Positions 52,434 through 60,808 of a DNA stretch of 64,000 bases are shown here, piece after piece (position 1 is the first letter of the stretch; every line of letters begins with the position of its first letter). Location of the stretch: positions 682,001 through 746,000 of the forward strand of contig NZ_CP061947.1 of assembly GCF_014838715.1 (NCBI RefSeq), written 5' to 3'. The notes under the pieces are model-generated. The model saw nothing but the letters and a program-made list of their open reading frames with translations. It was not told the DNA's origin and searched no databases. The translations under genes and the position numbers were made by a program. The stretch comes from Algoriphagus sp. Y33. Its GTDB lineage: Bacteria > Bacteroidota > Bacteroidia > Cytophagales > Cyclobacteriaceae.

Positions 52434-53497
52434 TGCAAAAGGAAGTTGACCTGGTTATCATAGGAGGGGGGCAAAGTGCACTTGCCTCCGGCTATTTTCT
52501 GCGTCGGACGGGTTTGGATTACCTGATTTTGGACGATAAGGAAACCTGCGGAGGCAGTTGGTCCCAGACCTGGGAGTCGCTGACCTTGTTTTCACCATCA
52601 AAATTCAGTTCTCTTCCGGGATATATGATGCCGGATTCTGCGGGAGAATACCCTGTGCGGGAGGAGGTAATAGCTTATCTGTGTGCCTATGAGAAGCGTT
52701 ATGATATTCCTATTAAGCGGGGTGTTCGTGTCACGCAGATTACCCGCGAGAATGGAGTTTTTATAATCCAAACTGCTGGAAGAGAGCAGATCAAGTCCAA
52801 AGCGGTGATCTCAGCCACAGGGACATGGCAAAATCCTTTCATTCCTGAAGTGTCGGGAAGGAGGCGATTTCAAGGACTGCAGATGCACTCAATGGAGTAT
52901 CAAAATTCCAAAGCATTTGAAAGAAAAAGAGTGCTGGTCGTTGGGGAGGGAAATACCGGAGCACAGCTGCTCGCTGAGGTAAGTAAAGTGGCTCAAACCT
53001 TCTGGGCAACACATGAACAGCCGGAGTATTTACCTGACGATGTGGATGGTCGGGTTTTGTTTGATCTGGCTACGGCCAAATACGAAGCAGAAAAACTGGG
53101 CAAACCCTTTGACGCTTCCCGGTACCATTTGGGAAATATCGTGATGACTCCTTCTGTCAAGGAAGCCCGGGATAGGGGGGTGCTTATTTCCAAAGGAAGA
53201 ATTTCAGTGCTGGAAGAAACGGCAGTAGTCTGGGAGAATGGAGGTAGGGATGATATTGATGCCATTCTTTGGTGTACAGGTTTCGGCTTTGCTACCGATC
53301 ATCTTTCCGGGTTGGTTTCGGTAGATGCACGGGGCAGGATTTCTACTGAAAATACCCGTTGCAAAGACATTCCCGGCCTCTGGTTGGTAGGTTATGGTGG
53401 ATGGACAGGCTTCGCCTCGGCTACCTTGATCGGAGTCGGCCGCTCTGCACGTCAGACAGTGAAAGATATAGTCGACTATCTAAAAGATCTTAAATGA
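52433..53497 (+). CDS. arsO: Flavin-dependent monooxygenase (ArsO-like)
   Basis: 354 residues of two-dinucleotide-binding-domain FMO-type. IIGGGQSALASGY at the N-terminus binds FAD and VVGEGNTGAQL in the middle binds NADPH; FATDHLSGLV and LVGYGGWTGFASATLIG close the fold. ArsO proteins lie in ars operons but their reaction is uncertain. The ATG overlaps acr3's TGA, so it is coupled to the efflux gene. Confidence 0.85.
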   Translation: MQKEVDLVIIGGGQSALASGYFLRRTGLDYLILDDKETCGGSWSQTWESLTLFSPSKFSSLPGYMMPDSAGEYPVREEVIAYLCAYEKRYDIPIKRGVRVTQITRENGVFIIQTAGREQIKSKAVISATGTWQNPFIPEVSGRRRFQGLQMHSMEYQNSKAFERKRVLVVGEGNTGAQLLAEVSKVAQTFWATHEQPEYLPDDVDGRVLFDLATAKYEAEKLGKPFDASRYHLGNIVMTPSVKEARDRGVLISKGRISVLEETAVVWENGGRDDIDAILWCTGFGFATDHLSGLVSVDARGRISTENTRCKDIPGLWLVGYGGWTGFASATLIGVGRSARQTVKDIVDYLKDLK

Positions 53498-53513
53498 CCC
53501 CAAAAAAACAATA

Positions 53514-53663
53514 TGATTATCCGCTTTTCTTCCAGTAAAGCAATAAAAGCATCATAGAATTAGGAAAACTCTAGCGTTGCAATGACTTCGGTCTTCGGTC
53601 TCCCTTCTTTCTGCCAAATAGGCCAAGGCACTAAGAGGAGCCTAGCATCATCGAGGATAATCA
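53514..53663. mobile_element. MITE-like element, full copy 2
   Basis: 150 bp with the same perfect terminal repeats TGATTATCC and GGATAATCA as 29909-30046 and the same ordered internal words, about 12 bp longer in the middle. It is inserted in the ars operon between arsO and the phosphoesterase gene, 16 bases after the arsO stop, and would be part of the operon mRNA. Confidence 0.7.
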
Positions 53664-53683
53664 TAAAAATCAATCATAAATAC

Positions 53684-54406
53684 ATGAAAATCGCTTTTTT
53701 TTCTGATGTACATGCCAATCTGCCCGCCCTTAAGGTTGTTTTGGAGGATATAAAGCGGGAGAAACCAGATGGGATATTTTGTCTTGGGGATTTGGTGGGC
53801 TATCATATCTGGCCGGAAGAGGTGGTCAGCCTGATCCGGAAAAATCAATTTCCCGTACTGATGGGAAACCATGAGGAGGCTTTGCAACTAGCTCCGGCAA
53901 TATCAGGAACCAACAGTTCCATCACCCAAAGCCTGATCAGCTCTGAGACCAAAAATTACCTTCTCGGGTTACCAGGGGAAATTACAAATTCCTATGAATT
54001 TGAAGGAAAATCCCTAAATCTCTGGATGGTGCATGGTAGCCCAAAGGCAATCGATGATTACATGACAGAGGATTATCCTGAACAGGAAGTATTGGCCATG
54101 ATGCGTGATCGGAAGGCCGACATACTGCTTTGTGGTCACACACATCTGCCATTTCACCGCCGTATACAGGATGGGGATAGATTGAGACATGTGATCAATG
54201 TGGGTTCGGTGGGGAAGCCTAAAGACGGCGATCTCCGGGCAGGATATGTTTTGGCAGATCTCCGAGAACTGATGTCTGCAGAGAATCCTCTTAGTTGGCG
54301 TCCGGAATTCCGTAGACTGTCCTATGATGTGGAGTCATCCGTTCAGGCATTGAGGAGCAGTGAATTTCCGGAGCAGTATGCGGATGCATTGGCGCAGGGG
54401 AAATAA
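53684..54406 (+). CDS. Metallophosphoesterase
   Basis: 240 residues, calcineurin-like fold: FFSDVHANLPAL (D-x-H), CLGDLVGY (GD), LMGNHEEA (GNHE), and CGHTHLPF (GHxH). The conserved start is MKIAFFSDVHAN at 53684; the frame's 34-residue N-terminal extension reads through the MITE-like element. Substrate unknown; YfcE/MJ0936-like phosphodiesterases are close. It lies in the ars island after arsO. Confidence 0.87.
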   Translation: MKIAFFSDVHANLPALKVVLEDIKREKPDGIFCLGDLVGYHIWPEEVVSLIRKNQFPVLMGNHEEALQLAPAISGTNSSITQSLISSETKNYLLGLPGEITNSYEFEGKSLNLWMVHGSPKAIDDYMTEDYPEQEVLAMMRDRKADILLCGHTHLPFHRRIQDGDRLRHVINVGSVGKPKDGDLRAGYVLADLRELMSAENPLSWRPEFRRLSYDVESSVQALRSSEFPEQYADALAQGK

Positions 54407-54428
54407 GGAGCAATTAAAGTAAACTGAT

Positions 54429-55019
54429 ATGACTGACAAGAACCAACTCATTGGATCCATCGTCACAGAATTTTACGTTTTTTTAAAGGCGTATGTATTC
54501 AGAAAGTGTAATAATGAGCAGGATGCGGAGGATATTGTCCAAGAAGTGATGCTGAAACTGACGGAAAGCTATCGGAAAGGGACACAGATAACTAATGTAA
54601 AAGCCTGGCTTTTTCAGGTAAGCCGAAATACTATTTCGGATTTTTATAAACGCAATAACCATGAGAATACGGAAGAAACGAAGATATTCGATTTGCCCTC
54701 AGATGATCCTTGTGAGCTTACTGCTTATGATTACCTCATTCCGATGATTGGATTTTTGCCTGAAAAGTATGCGGAACCTTTGCTCCTTGCCGACATCGAT
54801 AAAATACCCCAGGCACAAATTGCCAAGGAGGTTGGGCTGAGTATTTCCGCTACCAAAATGCGGATTCAGAGAGGAAGGGTGAAGTTGAAAGAGTTGTTTG
54901 ATGATTGCTGCGATATTGAATATGATCAGCAGGGTAATTTTGTCAGTTGCAGTGTAAAGATTTCCTGTACGCCTCTCCAAAACCATTTGAGTTCATTTCA
55001 AAAAAGTATTTGCCGGTAG
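54429..55019 (+). CDS. sigZ: RNA polymerase sigma-70 factor, SigZ-like
   Basis: 196 residues. Region 2 (about 10-80, NNEQDAEDIVQEVMLKLTE and AWLFQVSRNTISDFYKR) and region 4 (about 115-160, IPQAQIAKEVGLSISATKMRIQRGRVKLKELF) are clear. The tail has cysteines in FDDCC, SCSV and SCTPL, reminiscent of SigZ; they may sense metal or redox state. There is no anti-sigma gene beside it. Its place in the ars island suggests an arsenic-linked regulon, as inference. Confidence 0.85.
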   Translation: MTDKNQLIGSIVTEFYVFLKAYVFRKCNNEQDAEDIVQEVMLKLTESYRKGTQITNVKAWLFQVSRNTISDFYKRNNHENTEETKIFDLPSDDPCELTAYDYLIPMIGFLPEKYAEPLLLADIDKIPQAQIAKEVGLSISATKMRIQRGRVKLKELFDDCCDIEYDQQGNFVSCSVKISCTPLQNHLSSFQKSICR

Positions 55020-55116
55020 TGAGAAAAGCCATTTTTTAAGGAAAACGCAAAGAAAATGTGTCTTTTCCCCAGTCATTGAAGACTACATAGTAAAGTTCAA
55101 CCAAAAAAACTAAGCT

Positions 55117-55365
55117 ATGAGTACGCTATCAACAACTACTGTAAAAATCCTTCATTCTTCTTGCTGCTCTATATTTCCTCCGATCCGTGAGCAGGTAGAG
55201 CGGGTAGCCCGACAAAACGACCTTCGGGTGGAGGTAGAGGAATTCTCCGAAATGAAAGACACCATGCGCTATGGCGCACTGAGCTTTCCATCTCTAGTCA
55301 TCCATGGGAAGGTTTACAGCTACGTTGAATATTCCGAAGATGAAAAATTAGTAACCATTCTTTGA
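55117..55365 (+). CDS. Small thioredoxin-like protein
   Basis: 82 residues with a thioredoxin-like layout: beta strand VKILHSSCC with a C16-C17 pair in place of the usual CXXC, helix, VEVEEFSEM, then FPSLVIHGKV around the cis-Pro. Resembles the redox-active disulfide protein 2 group, which often lies next to ArsP-like permeases. It is 9 bases before the permease gene and therefore probably a metal-carrier partner, by inference. Confidence 0.8.
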   Translation: MSTLSTTTVKILHSSCCSIFPPIREQVERVARQNDLRVEVEEFSEMKDTMRYGALSFPSLVIHGKVYSYVEYSEDEKLVTIL

Positions 55366-55374
55366 TAGTCAGCC

Positions 55375-56349
55375 ATGGAATCGTTAGAAAGAGTTCTATC
55401 GGAATGGGCAGGCTATCTGCTGTATGACCTGTTGGGAATCAGTGTGGAAAGTTCTTTGGGGGTGACAGTTCATTACTTTCTAGTTACCTTCACGGTACTT
55501 ATTCTCCTTGTTATCTTGGTTACCTACCTGATGGGGACCATAGTCAGCTACCTGCCGATGGAGAAGGTGAAGAATTACCTGGACAAACACAAGCATTCAG
55601 GTTTTGGGAATCTTGCCGCCTCGATTCTGGGTGCAGTCACTCCATTTTGCTCTTGCTCATCCATCCCATTATTTGTGGGGATGATGCAGGCAAGGATGCC
55701 GCTGGGGATAGCGCTGTCCTTTCTGATCACTTCCCCGCTGGTCAATGAAATCGCAATCGCACTATTCTGGGCCACTTTCGGGTGGAAAGTGACATTGGTG
55801 TATGTCATATCGGGGATCGTTCTGGGCGTCCTCGGTGGAATTGTCCTCGAAAAGCTTGGGATGGAACACCACATCGCAGAGTGGCTGAAAAATCTGGGCA
55901 AGCCAGTAGGGCAAACGCAGACAAGAAATAAGACCTTTAAGGAGAGGTTGCCTCAAATCCATGCGGACGCATCACAGACGATTAGAAAGCTGGTACCTTA
56001 TGTGTTTTTCGGGATAGTGATCGGCGCACTGGTACATGGATACGTTCCCGAATCTTTCTTTGAAGAATATATTTCAAAGTCAAATCCGCTGGCTGTGCCT
56101 CTAGCCGTAGTTCTGTCGATACCACTGTATATAGATGCGGTAGGTATTCTTCCTGTATTGGAATCGCTGGTGGGCAAAGGAGTTCCTTTGGGAACCGCGA
56201 TGGCTTTTATGATGGGGGCTATAGGCTTGTCTTTACCTGAAGCTATGTTACTGAAAAAAGTGATGCAAAAGCGGTTGATCATAGCCTTTTTCTCTACAAT
56301 TGCGACAGGGATGATTCTTTCAGGATGGCTGTTTAATTTGCTTTTTTGA
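55375..56349 (+). CDS. arsP: ArsP-like permease
   Basis: 324 residues with about eight hydrophobic segments in two repeats. The first repeat holds the conserved TPFCSCS with C92 and C94; the second holds ALVHGYVPESFF and MMGAIGLSLPEAMLLKKV. ArsP proteins export trivalent organoarsenicals such as methylarsenite. A related family of Cu/Zn permeases is an alternative, but the setting favours arsenic. Ends with a clear terminator. Confidence 0.82.
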   Translation: MESLERVLSEWAGYLLYDLLGISVESSLGVTVHYFLVTFTVLILLVILVTYLMGTIVSYLPMEKVKNYLDKHKHSGFGNLAASILGAVTPFCSCSSIPLFVGMMQARMPLGIALSFLITSPLVNEIAIALFWATFGWKVTLVYVISGIVLGVLGGIVLEKLGMEHHIAEWLKNLGKPVGQTQTRNKTFKERLPQIHADASQTIRKLVPYVFFGIVIGALVHGYVPESFFEEYISKSNPLAVPLAVVLSIPLYIDAVGILPVLESLVGKGVPLGTAMAFMMGAIGLSLPEAMLLKKVMQKRLIIAFFSTIATGMILSGWLFNLLF

Positions 56350-56368
56350 GATAATCGAAGAATAATCG

Positions 56369-56402
56369 GGTATCCCGGATTTATGCCGGGATACCTTTTT
56401 TT
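56369..56402 (+). terminator. Terminator after arsP-like gene
   Basis: GGTATCCCGG and CCGGGATACC form a stem of 10 bp with a loop of about 7 bases, followed by seven T. It begins 20 bases after the arsP-like stop. Confidence 0.88.
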
Positions 56403-56603
56403 AATATGAGGTAGTTGAATAGCAAACACTGGATTCCCGGTAAGGCGAGCTATCATTTTATTTTGGAATTGGCACTGGAGAACTGAATCCGGATTTATAT
56501 TGCATGTATGAAATTACTTCCGTAGAAATTAAAAAAACACATGAGTTAAGATTATGGGTTGTTAATTACCGTGCTAGTCAAAATTTATACAAACAAAACT
56601 GAA

Positions 56604-57104
56604 ATGGAAAATATACTATTTCGAAATTTAAGGGAAGAAGATTGGGAACAAGTATCCGGGATTTACCGGCAGGGACTTGATACGGGAAACGCCACCTTTG
56701 CATCGGAGGTGCCTAGCTGGAATGAGTGGGACAAAGGGCACTTGCAAGCGTGTAGATTAGTGGCCGAAGCGGACAGTACTATTGCGGGATGGGCTGCATT
56801 GTCTCCCGTTTCTTCGCGATGTGTGTACGGAGGTGTAGCGGAAGTGAGCATTTATATCTCCAATAAATTTAAAGGTCAGCATATCGGGAGCATGCTGTTG
56901 GAAAAATTGGTGGCTGAAAGTGAAGAAAAGGGGTTCTGGACACTGCAGGCAGGAATCTTTCCTGAAAATATAGCCAGCATCACTATCCACGAGAGGGCAG
57001 GATTTAGAAAAGTCGGCTTCAGAGAAAGAATTGGGCAAATGAAAGGTGTGTGGCGCGATACTGTTCTAATGGAGCGTAGGAGCAGCAAAATTGGAATGGA
57101 GTGA
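56604..57104 (+). CDS. arsN1: GNAT N-acetyltransferase, ArsN1-like
   Basis: 166 residues from ATG 56604 (the frame is open to 56559). Sequence follows the family that acetylates arsinothricin and phosphinothricin: YRQGLDTGNATF, LSPVSSRCVYGGVAEVSIYI, GQHIGSMLLEKLV (acetyl-CoA P-loop region) and LQAGIFPENIASITIHERAGFR. It lies 255 bases after the arsP-like terminator, on the same strand, so it is likely a separate unit of the arsenic island. Specificity for arsinothricin over phosphinothricin is not determinable from sequence alone. Confidence 0.85.
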   Translation: MENILFRNLREEDWEQVSGIYRQGLDTGNATFASEVPSWNEWDKGHLQACRLVAEADSTIAGWAALSPVSSRCVYGGVAEVSIYISNKFKGQHIGSMLLEKLVAESEEKGFWTLQAGIFPENIASITIHERAGFRKVGFRERIGQMKGVWRDTVLMERRSSKIGME

Positions 57105-57431
57105 AACTTAGAAGTTCCAATTACAGTAGCGAATCACAGCTGAGACTACCACAGCCATAGGAGTTGTCTTTGTGAGGCATAGATTGCTTCATCGCAATGG
57201 AATTCAGTTTTCCATCTTACATCTCCTGCAGCTAGCCACTGTATGTTACTTTTCGCAAGCCTTAGAATTGGTATCCAACCAAACTGACCACAAAGTGGTC
57301 TGACTGCGGATAGCCCCTAGTGCAACATGGGGATAGAAAATCGTCAGGATTACAGGTTCGACACCCTTTGGGGTCGTGGAGATAAATGGATTTATGCACC
57401 CATGGCTATTCATTGTTGGATCCCTTCAGGA
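57105..57431. other. Gene-free end of the arsenic island
   Basis: Contains a degenerate copy of the TCGCAATGACG-type repeat (57183-57200) and a GACCACAAAGTGGTC hairpin (57289-57303). No gene supported. Confidence 0.5.
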
Positions 57432-58880
57432 TCATTTTATAGTGTTGGTTTGAAAACCCAGTATCATTTGCTTGGCAAGCATACCCAATACTTTCAAAGA
57501 TTTATCAATCCGCTCATCCCAAGTCATCCCATAACTTAGACGGATACAGTTGCTGTACTGGTTTTGTAGGGTAAACATTCTTCCGGGTGCGATGGAGATT
57601 TTATACTTTAGGGCCTGCTGAAATAGGATTGCGGTATCCAACTTGGGATCTAGCTGAATCCAAATCAGAAAACCTCCGGTAGGTCTGCTTACTTTGGTCC
57701 CCTCCGGGAAATAGTTTCCAATGGCTTTGAGGTATTGGATAGAATTGGCATGGAGGGTGTGCCGTAATTTCCGTAAGTGGTTTTCATATCGGCCGGTTTC
57801 CAGAAAATTTCCCACGGCTTCCTGCACAATGGAGGTAGATGAAACTGACTGGTAGAGTTTGGTGCTGATGATTTTTTCTTTGAATCTTCCGGGAGCTATC
57901 CAGCCAACTCTATAGCCCGGCACCAGCGTTTTGGATACTGATCCGCACCAGAGCACGTTTCCGCTTTTATCAAAGCTTTTACAGGATTTGGGCCGCTTGT
58001 TTCCAAAATAGACATCTCCATACAAATCATCTTCTATCAATGGAACGTGGTGGTTTTCCAATAGCCTTACCACTGCTTCCTTATGTGAATCAGGCATGCA
58101 ACTTCCCGTGGGGTTGTTGAAATTGCTGACGAGGAGACAGACTGCTACCTTTTGCTTTTTTAGTGTTTCTTCCAGTATGTCAATATCAATTCCCGTATCA
58201 GGATGGGTAGGAAGTTCCACCACTTGCAGTCCAAGACTTTGGGCTAGCTGCAAAACGCCAAAGTAGACCGGGCTTTCTGTCAGTAGTACATCTCCTTTCT
58301 TCGTAATAGACATCAAGCTGTAGGATAATGCTCCCATGCATCCGGGAGTAGTGATCAGATCGTCTTCAGTCAAGGTGCCTTCCCAAGAGATAGAACCTTT
58401 GGCTATCTGGTTTCTTAATTTTTGATTCCCTTGGATGCTATCGTACATTATTCCGTTATGAGGCATTTCGCGGATTGCCCGGGTAAGAGACTTGTTGATT
58501 TTTGCAATAGGAAGGAGTTTCGGATCTGGAACTCCGAGCGAAAAGTTCACATTCGTTTCCGTTCCCAAAACTGAGAAAACATCGGCAATCAATTGCTCCG
58601 TTTTGTCCGCCCCTTCGTCCTGAACAGGCTGGCTGATTTCGGGTATTTCCGGAAACTTGTGATGTGAATAAACAACATAATACCCGCTCTGGGGGCGTGA
58701 AGCTATCAGGCCTTTTGATTCCAACTGATAGTAGGCATTCAGAGCCGTATTCATACTCACTCCCTGTTCTCTGCAGATTTCACGGACGGAAGGGAGTTTG
58801 TCTCCGATCTTAAACACCTGCCTTTTGATCTGATGCTCTAGGGTCTGCGCTATGCTCTGATAGATAAACTGCTGTGACAT
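57432..58880 (-). CDS. MocR-type regulator (GntR HTH plus aminotransferase domain)
   Basis: 482 residues. The GntR winged helix covers residues 1-75 (KIGDKLPSVREICREQGVSMNTALNAY), and the fold-type I aminotransferase domain follows, with the PLP lysine in CGSVSKTLVPGYRVGW. MocR proteins sense PLP or an amino acid and control an adjacent gene; here the divergent neighbour is a branched-chain aminotransferase. Two direct repeats in the 102-base gap may be its sites. Confidence 0.9.
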   Translation of the reverse strand: MSQQFIYQSIAQTLEHQIKRQVFKIGDKLPSVREICREQGVSMNTALNAYYQLESKGLIASRPQSGYYVVYSHHKFPEIPEISQPVQDEGADKTEQLIADVFSVLGTETNVNFSLGVPDPKLLPIAKINKSLTRAIREMPHNGIMYDSIQGNQKLRNQIAKGSISWEGTLTEDDLITTPGCMGALSYSLMSITKKGDVLLTESPVYFGVLQLAQSLGLQVVELPTHPDTGIDIDILEETLKKQKVAVCLLVSNFNNPTGSCMPDSHKEAVVRLLENHHVPLIEDDLYGDVYFGNKRPKSCKSFDKSGNVLWCGSVSKTLVPGYRVGWIAPGRFKEKIISTKLYQSVSSTSIVQEAVGNFLETGRYENHLRKLRHTLHANSIQYLKAIGNYFPEGTKVSRPTGGFLIWIQLDPKLDTAILFQQALKYKISIAPGRMFTLQNQYSNCIRLSYGMTWDERIDKSLKVLGMLAKQMILGFQTNTIK

Positions 58881-58897
58881 ACATTTGAAATTTAAAC

Positions 58898-58930
58898 TGT
58901 ACCTGTCAAAAATAGTGAAATTGTATCTGT
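58898..58930. promoter_or_regulatory. Direct repeats, candidate MocR operator
   Basis: TGTACCTGT at 58898 and TGTATCTGT at 58922, in the same orientation and 24 bases apart, fall in the gap between the MocR gene and the aminotransferase gene. MocR dimers such as PdxR bind two direct repeats of this kind. Confidence 0.55.
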
Positions 58931-58982
58931 ATTCATTACTAATCTTTTTTCAGATTTGTTCTACATCAAAACCTATTGCACA

Positions 58983-60044
58983 ATGATTGATTTTACTTCT
59001 TTACCTATTACAAAAAATCCAAACTCAGGCCTTGGCGCTTTTGATTTTGAGCATATCGTGTTTGGTCCGAACCACACTGATCATATGCTTCAGGCGATTT
59101 ATAGCAATTCCGAATGGACCGATGCCGAAATAGTGCCTTTTTCTGAGATTTCCCTAAGTCCCTTGGCGCTTTGCCTGCATTATGGACAGACGGTTTTCGA
59201 AGGATTCAAAGCCTACCGTCAGCCCGATGGAGGCATCAGCATATTCAGAATGGATAAGCACTATCAGCGGATTAACCGTTCGTTGAATCGCATGGGGATG
59301 CCTGAGCTTCCGGCAACTCTTTTTATGCAGGGAATCCGTCAGTTGGTTGATTTGGAAAAAGACTGGATTCCATCGGGCAATGATACTTCACTCTATATCC
59401 GTCCCTTTGTATTTGCATCTGAGCCCAGACTTGGAGTAAAGGGAGCCAAAGAATACCGCTTTATGGTGGTATGTATGCCTATGGGCAAATACTATGAGGG
59501 AAATGTCAGCGTCAAAGTAGAGACTGGATTTGTACGGGCAGTAGAAGGAGGAACCGGAGATGCCAAATGTGGAGGGAATTATGCAGCGGCAATCCTTCCG
59601 ACCCAGCTGGCAAATCAACAGGGATATGATCAATTGATCTGGACAGATGGAATTCATCATGAATACATGGAGGAATCCGGCACGATGAATCTTATGTTTG
59701 TGATTGATGGAAGGCTGGTTACACCTCCGTTGTCAGGAAGTATTCTGGAAGGGATTACCCGCGATTCGATCTTGACCATAGCACGGGACTTGGGTATTCC
59801 TGTAGAAGAGCGGAAAATCAGTTACCGGGAGTTGATTGTGGCTTTTGAAGAGGGAAAGAAAATCGAAGCATTCGGGGTAGGGACTGCGGCAGTAATTTCT
59901 CCCATAGAAAAGATTGGGATTAACGGTCATGATTATTTCCCTTCGGTTCAGAATAACAGTCTTTTTATTACCTTGAAAAAACAATTGCAGGACATCAGAA
60001 CAGGGCTTGCTCCGGACCGTTACGGTTGGAATGAAATTATATAG
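58983..60044 (+). CDS. ilvE: Branched-chain amino acid aminotransferase
   Basis: Fold-type IV PLP enzyme interconverting Leu/Ile/Val and their 2-oxo acids. 353 residues from ATG 58983 (frame open to 58956). The catalytic lysine is in GTGDAKCGGNYAAA; VYIRPF and the C-terminal GTAAVISP close the cofactor site. Divergent from the MocR gene and followed at 8 bases by an SDR gene, so probably one transcript with it. Confidence 0.93.
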   Translation: MIDFTSLPITKNPNSGLGAFDFEHIVFGPNHTDHMLQAIYSNSEWTDAEIVPFSEISLSPLALCLHYGQTVFEGFKAYRQPDGGISIFRMDKHYQRINRSLNRMGMPELPATLFMQGIRQLVDLEKDWIPSGNDTSLYIRPFVFASEPRLGVKGAKEYRFMVVCMPMGKYYEGNVSVKVETGFVRAVEGGTGDAKCGGNYAAAILPTQLANQQGYDQLIWTDGIHHEYMEESGTMNLMFVIDGRLVTPPLSGSILEGITRDSILTIARDLGIPVEERKISYRELIVAFEEGKKIEAFGVGTAAVISPIEKIGINGHDYFPSVQNNSLFITLKKQLQDIRTGLAPDRYGWNEII

Positions 60045-60052
60045 TAGATACA

Positions 60053-60796
60053 ATGAGGACAATAGTAATAACCGGGGCCAGTCGTGGAATCGGAGCAGCA
60101 ACCGCCTTGCTGGCTGCTAAATCCGGCTATGCGGTTGTTGTGAATTACCTTACCCATAAGGAGGGAGCTGAGTTAGTTGCAAATGAAATTGAACGTTTGG
60201 GGTCAAAAGCATTCGTGATGCAGGCAGATATTTCCAAGCAGGATGAGATAATTCAGATGTTTAGTAGGATCGACCGGGAATGCGGGCCCATTCATGGATT
60301 GGTAAACAACGCCGGCATACTTGAGCCACAAATGAGCGTGGAGAGTATGGATAGTGAACGTCTTACGCGGGTAATGCAAACCAATGTGATCGGAACGATA
60401 GTATGTGCAAAAGAAGCGGTAACCCGTATGTCTATAAAGTATGGAGGTATGGGAGGAGCAATCGTCAATGTTTCTTCAATTGCGGCTAAAACAGGCTCCC
60501 CTTTTGAATATGTGGATTATGCCGCTTCCAAGGGAGCTATTGACACTTTTACTGTTGGATTGGCCAAAGAGGTAGCGGCAGAAGGTATTAGGGTGAATGC
60601 TGTCCGTCCCGGGTTGGTTTACACTGATATACATGCCTCGGGTGGAGAGACTGATCGGGTAGAACGTTTGAAATCAAAGATTCCGCTCAAGAGAGGCGGG
60701 GAAGCGAATGAAGTAGCGGAAGCTATCCTGTGGCTGCTTTCAAGCAAAGCATCATTTACTACGGGAAGTTTTATTGATGTAAGTGGAGGATTATAA
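60053..60796 (+). CDS. SDR-family oxidoreductase
   Basis: 247 residues of classical short-chain dehydrogenase: TGASRGIGAA cofactor motif, NNAGI, catalytic S in VSSIA and Y-x-x-x-K in YAASKGAID, with GLAKEVAAEGIRVNAVRPG. FabG/glucose-1-dehydrogenase-like; substrate unknown. It lies 8 bases after ilvE and 12 bases before the DinB-like gene, the centre of a likely three-gene unit. Confidence 0.92.
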   Translation: MRTIVITGASRGIGAATALLAAKSGYAVVVNYLTHKEGAELVANEIERLGSKAFVMQADISKQDEIIQMFSRIDRECGPIHGLVNNAGILEPQMSVESMDSERLTRVMQTNVIGTIVCAKEAVTRMSIKYGGMGGAIVNVSSIAAKTGSPFEYVDYAASKGAIDTFTVGLAKEVAAEGIRVNAVRPGLVYTDIHASGGETDRVERLKSKIPLKRGGEANEVAEAILWLLSSKASFTTGSFIDVSGGL

Positions 60797-60808
60797 TTGA
60801 TCATAGTT

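Noticed and set aside
53582..53683. 34-residue N-terminal extension of the phosphoesterase gene
   Set aside because: It reads through the MITE-like element; MKIAFFSDVHAN is the conserved start.
57327..57539. 70-residue plus-strand frame
   Set aside because: Overlaps the end of the MocR gene on the other strand and has no features.
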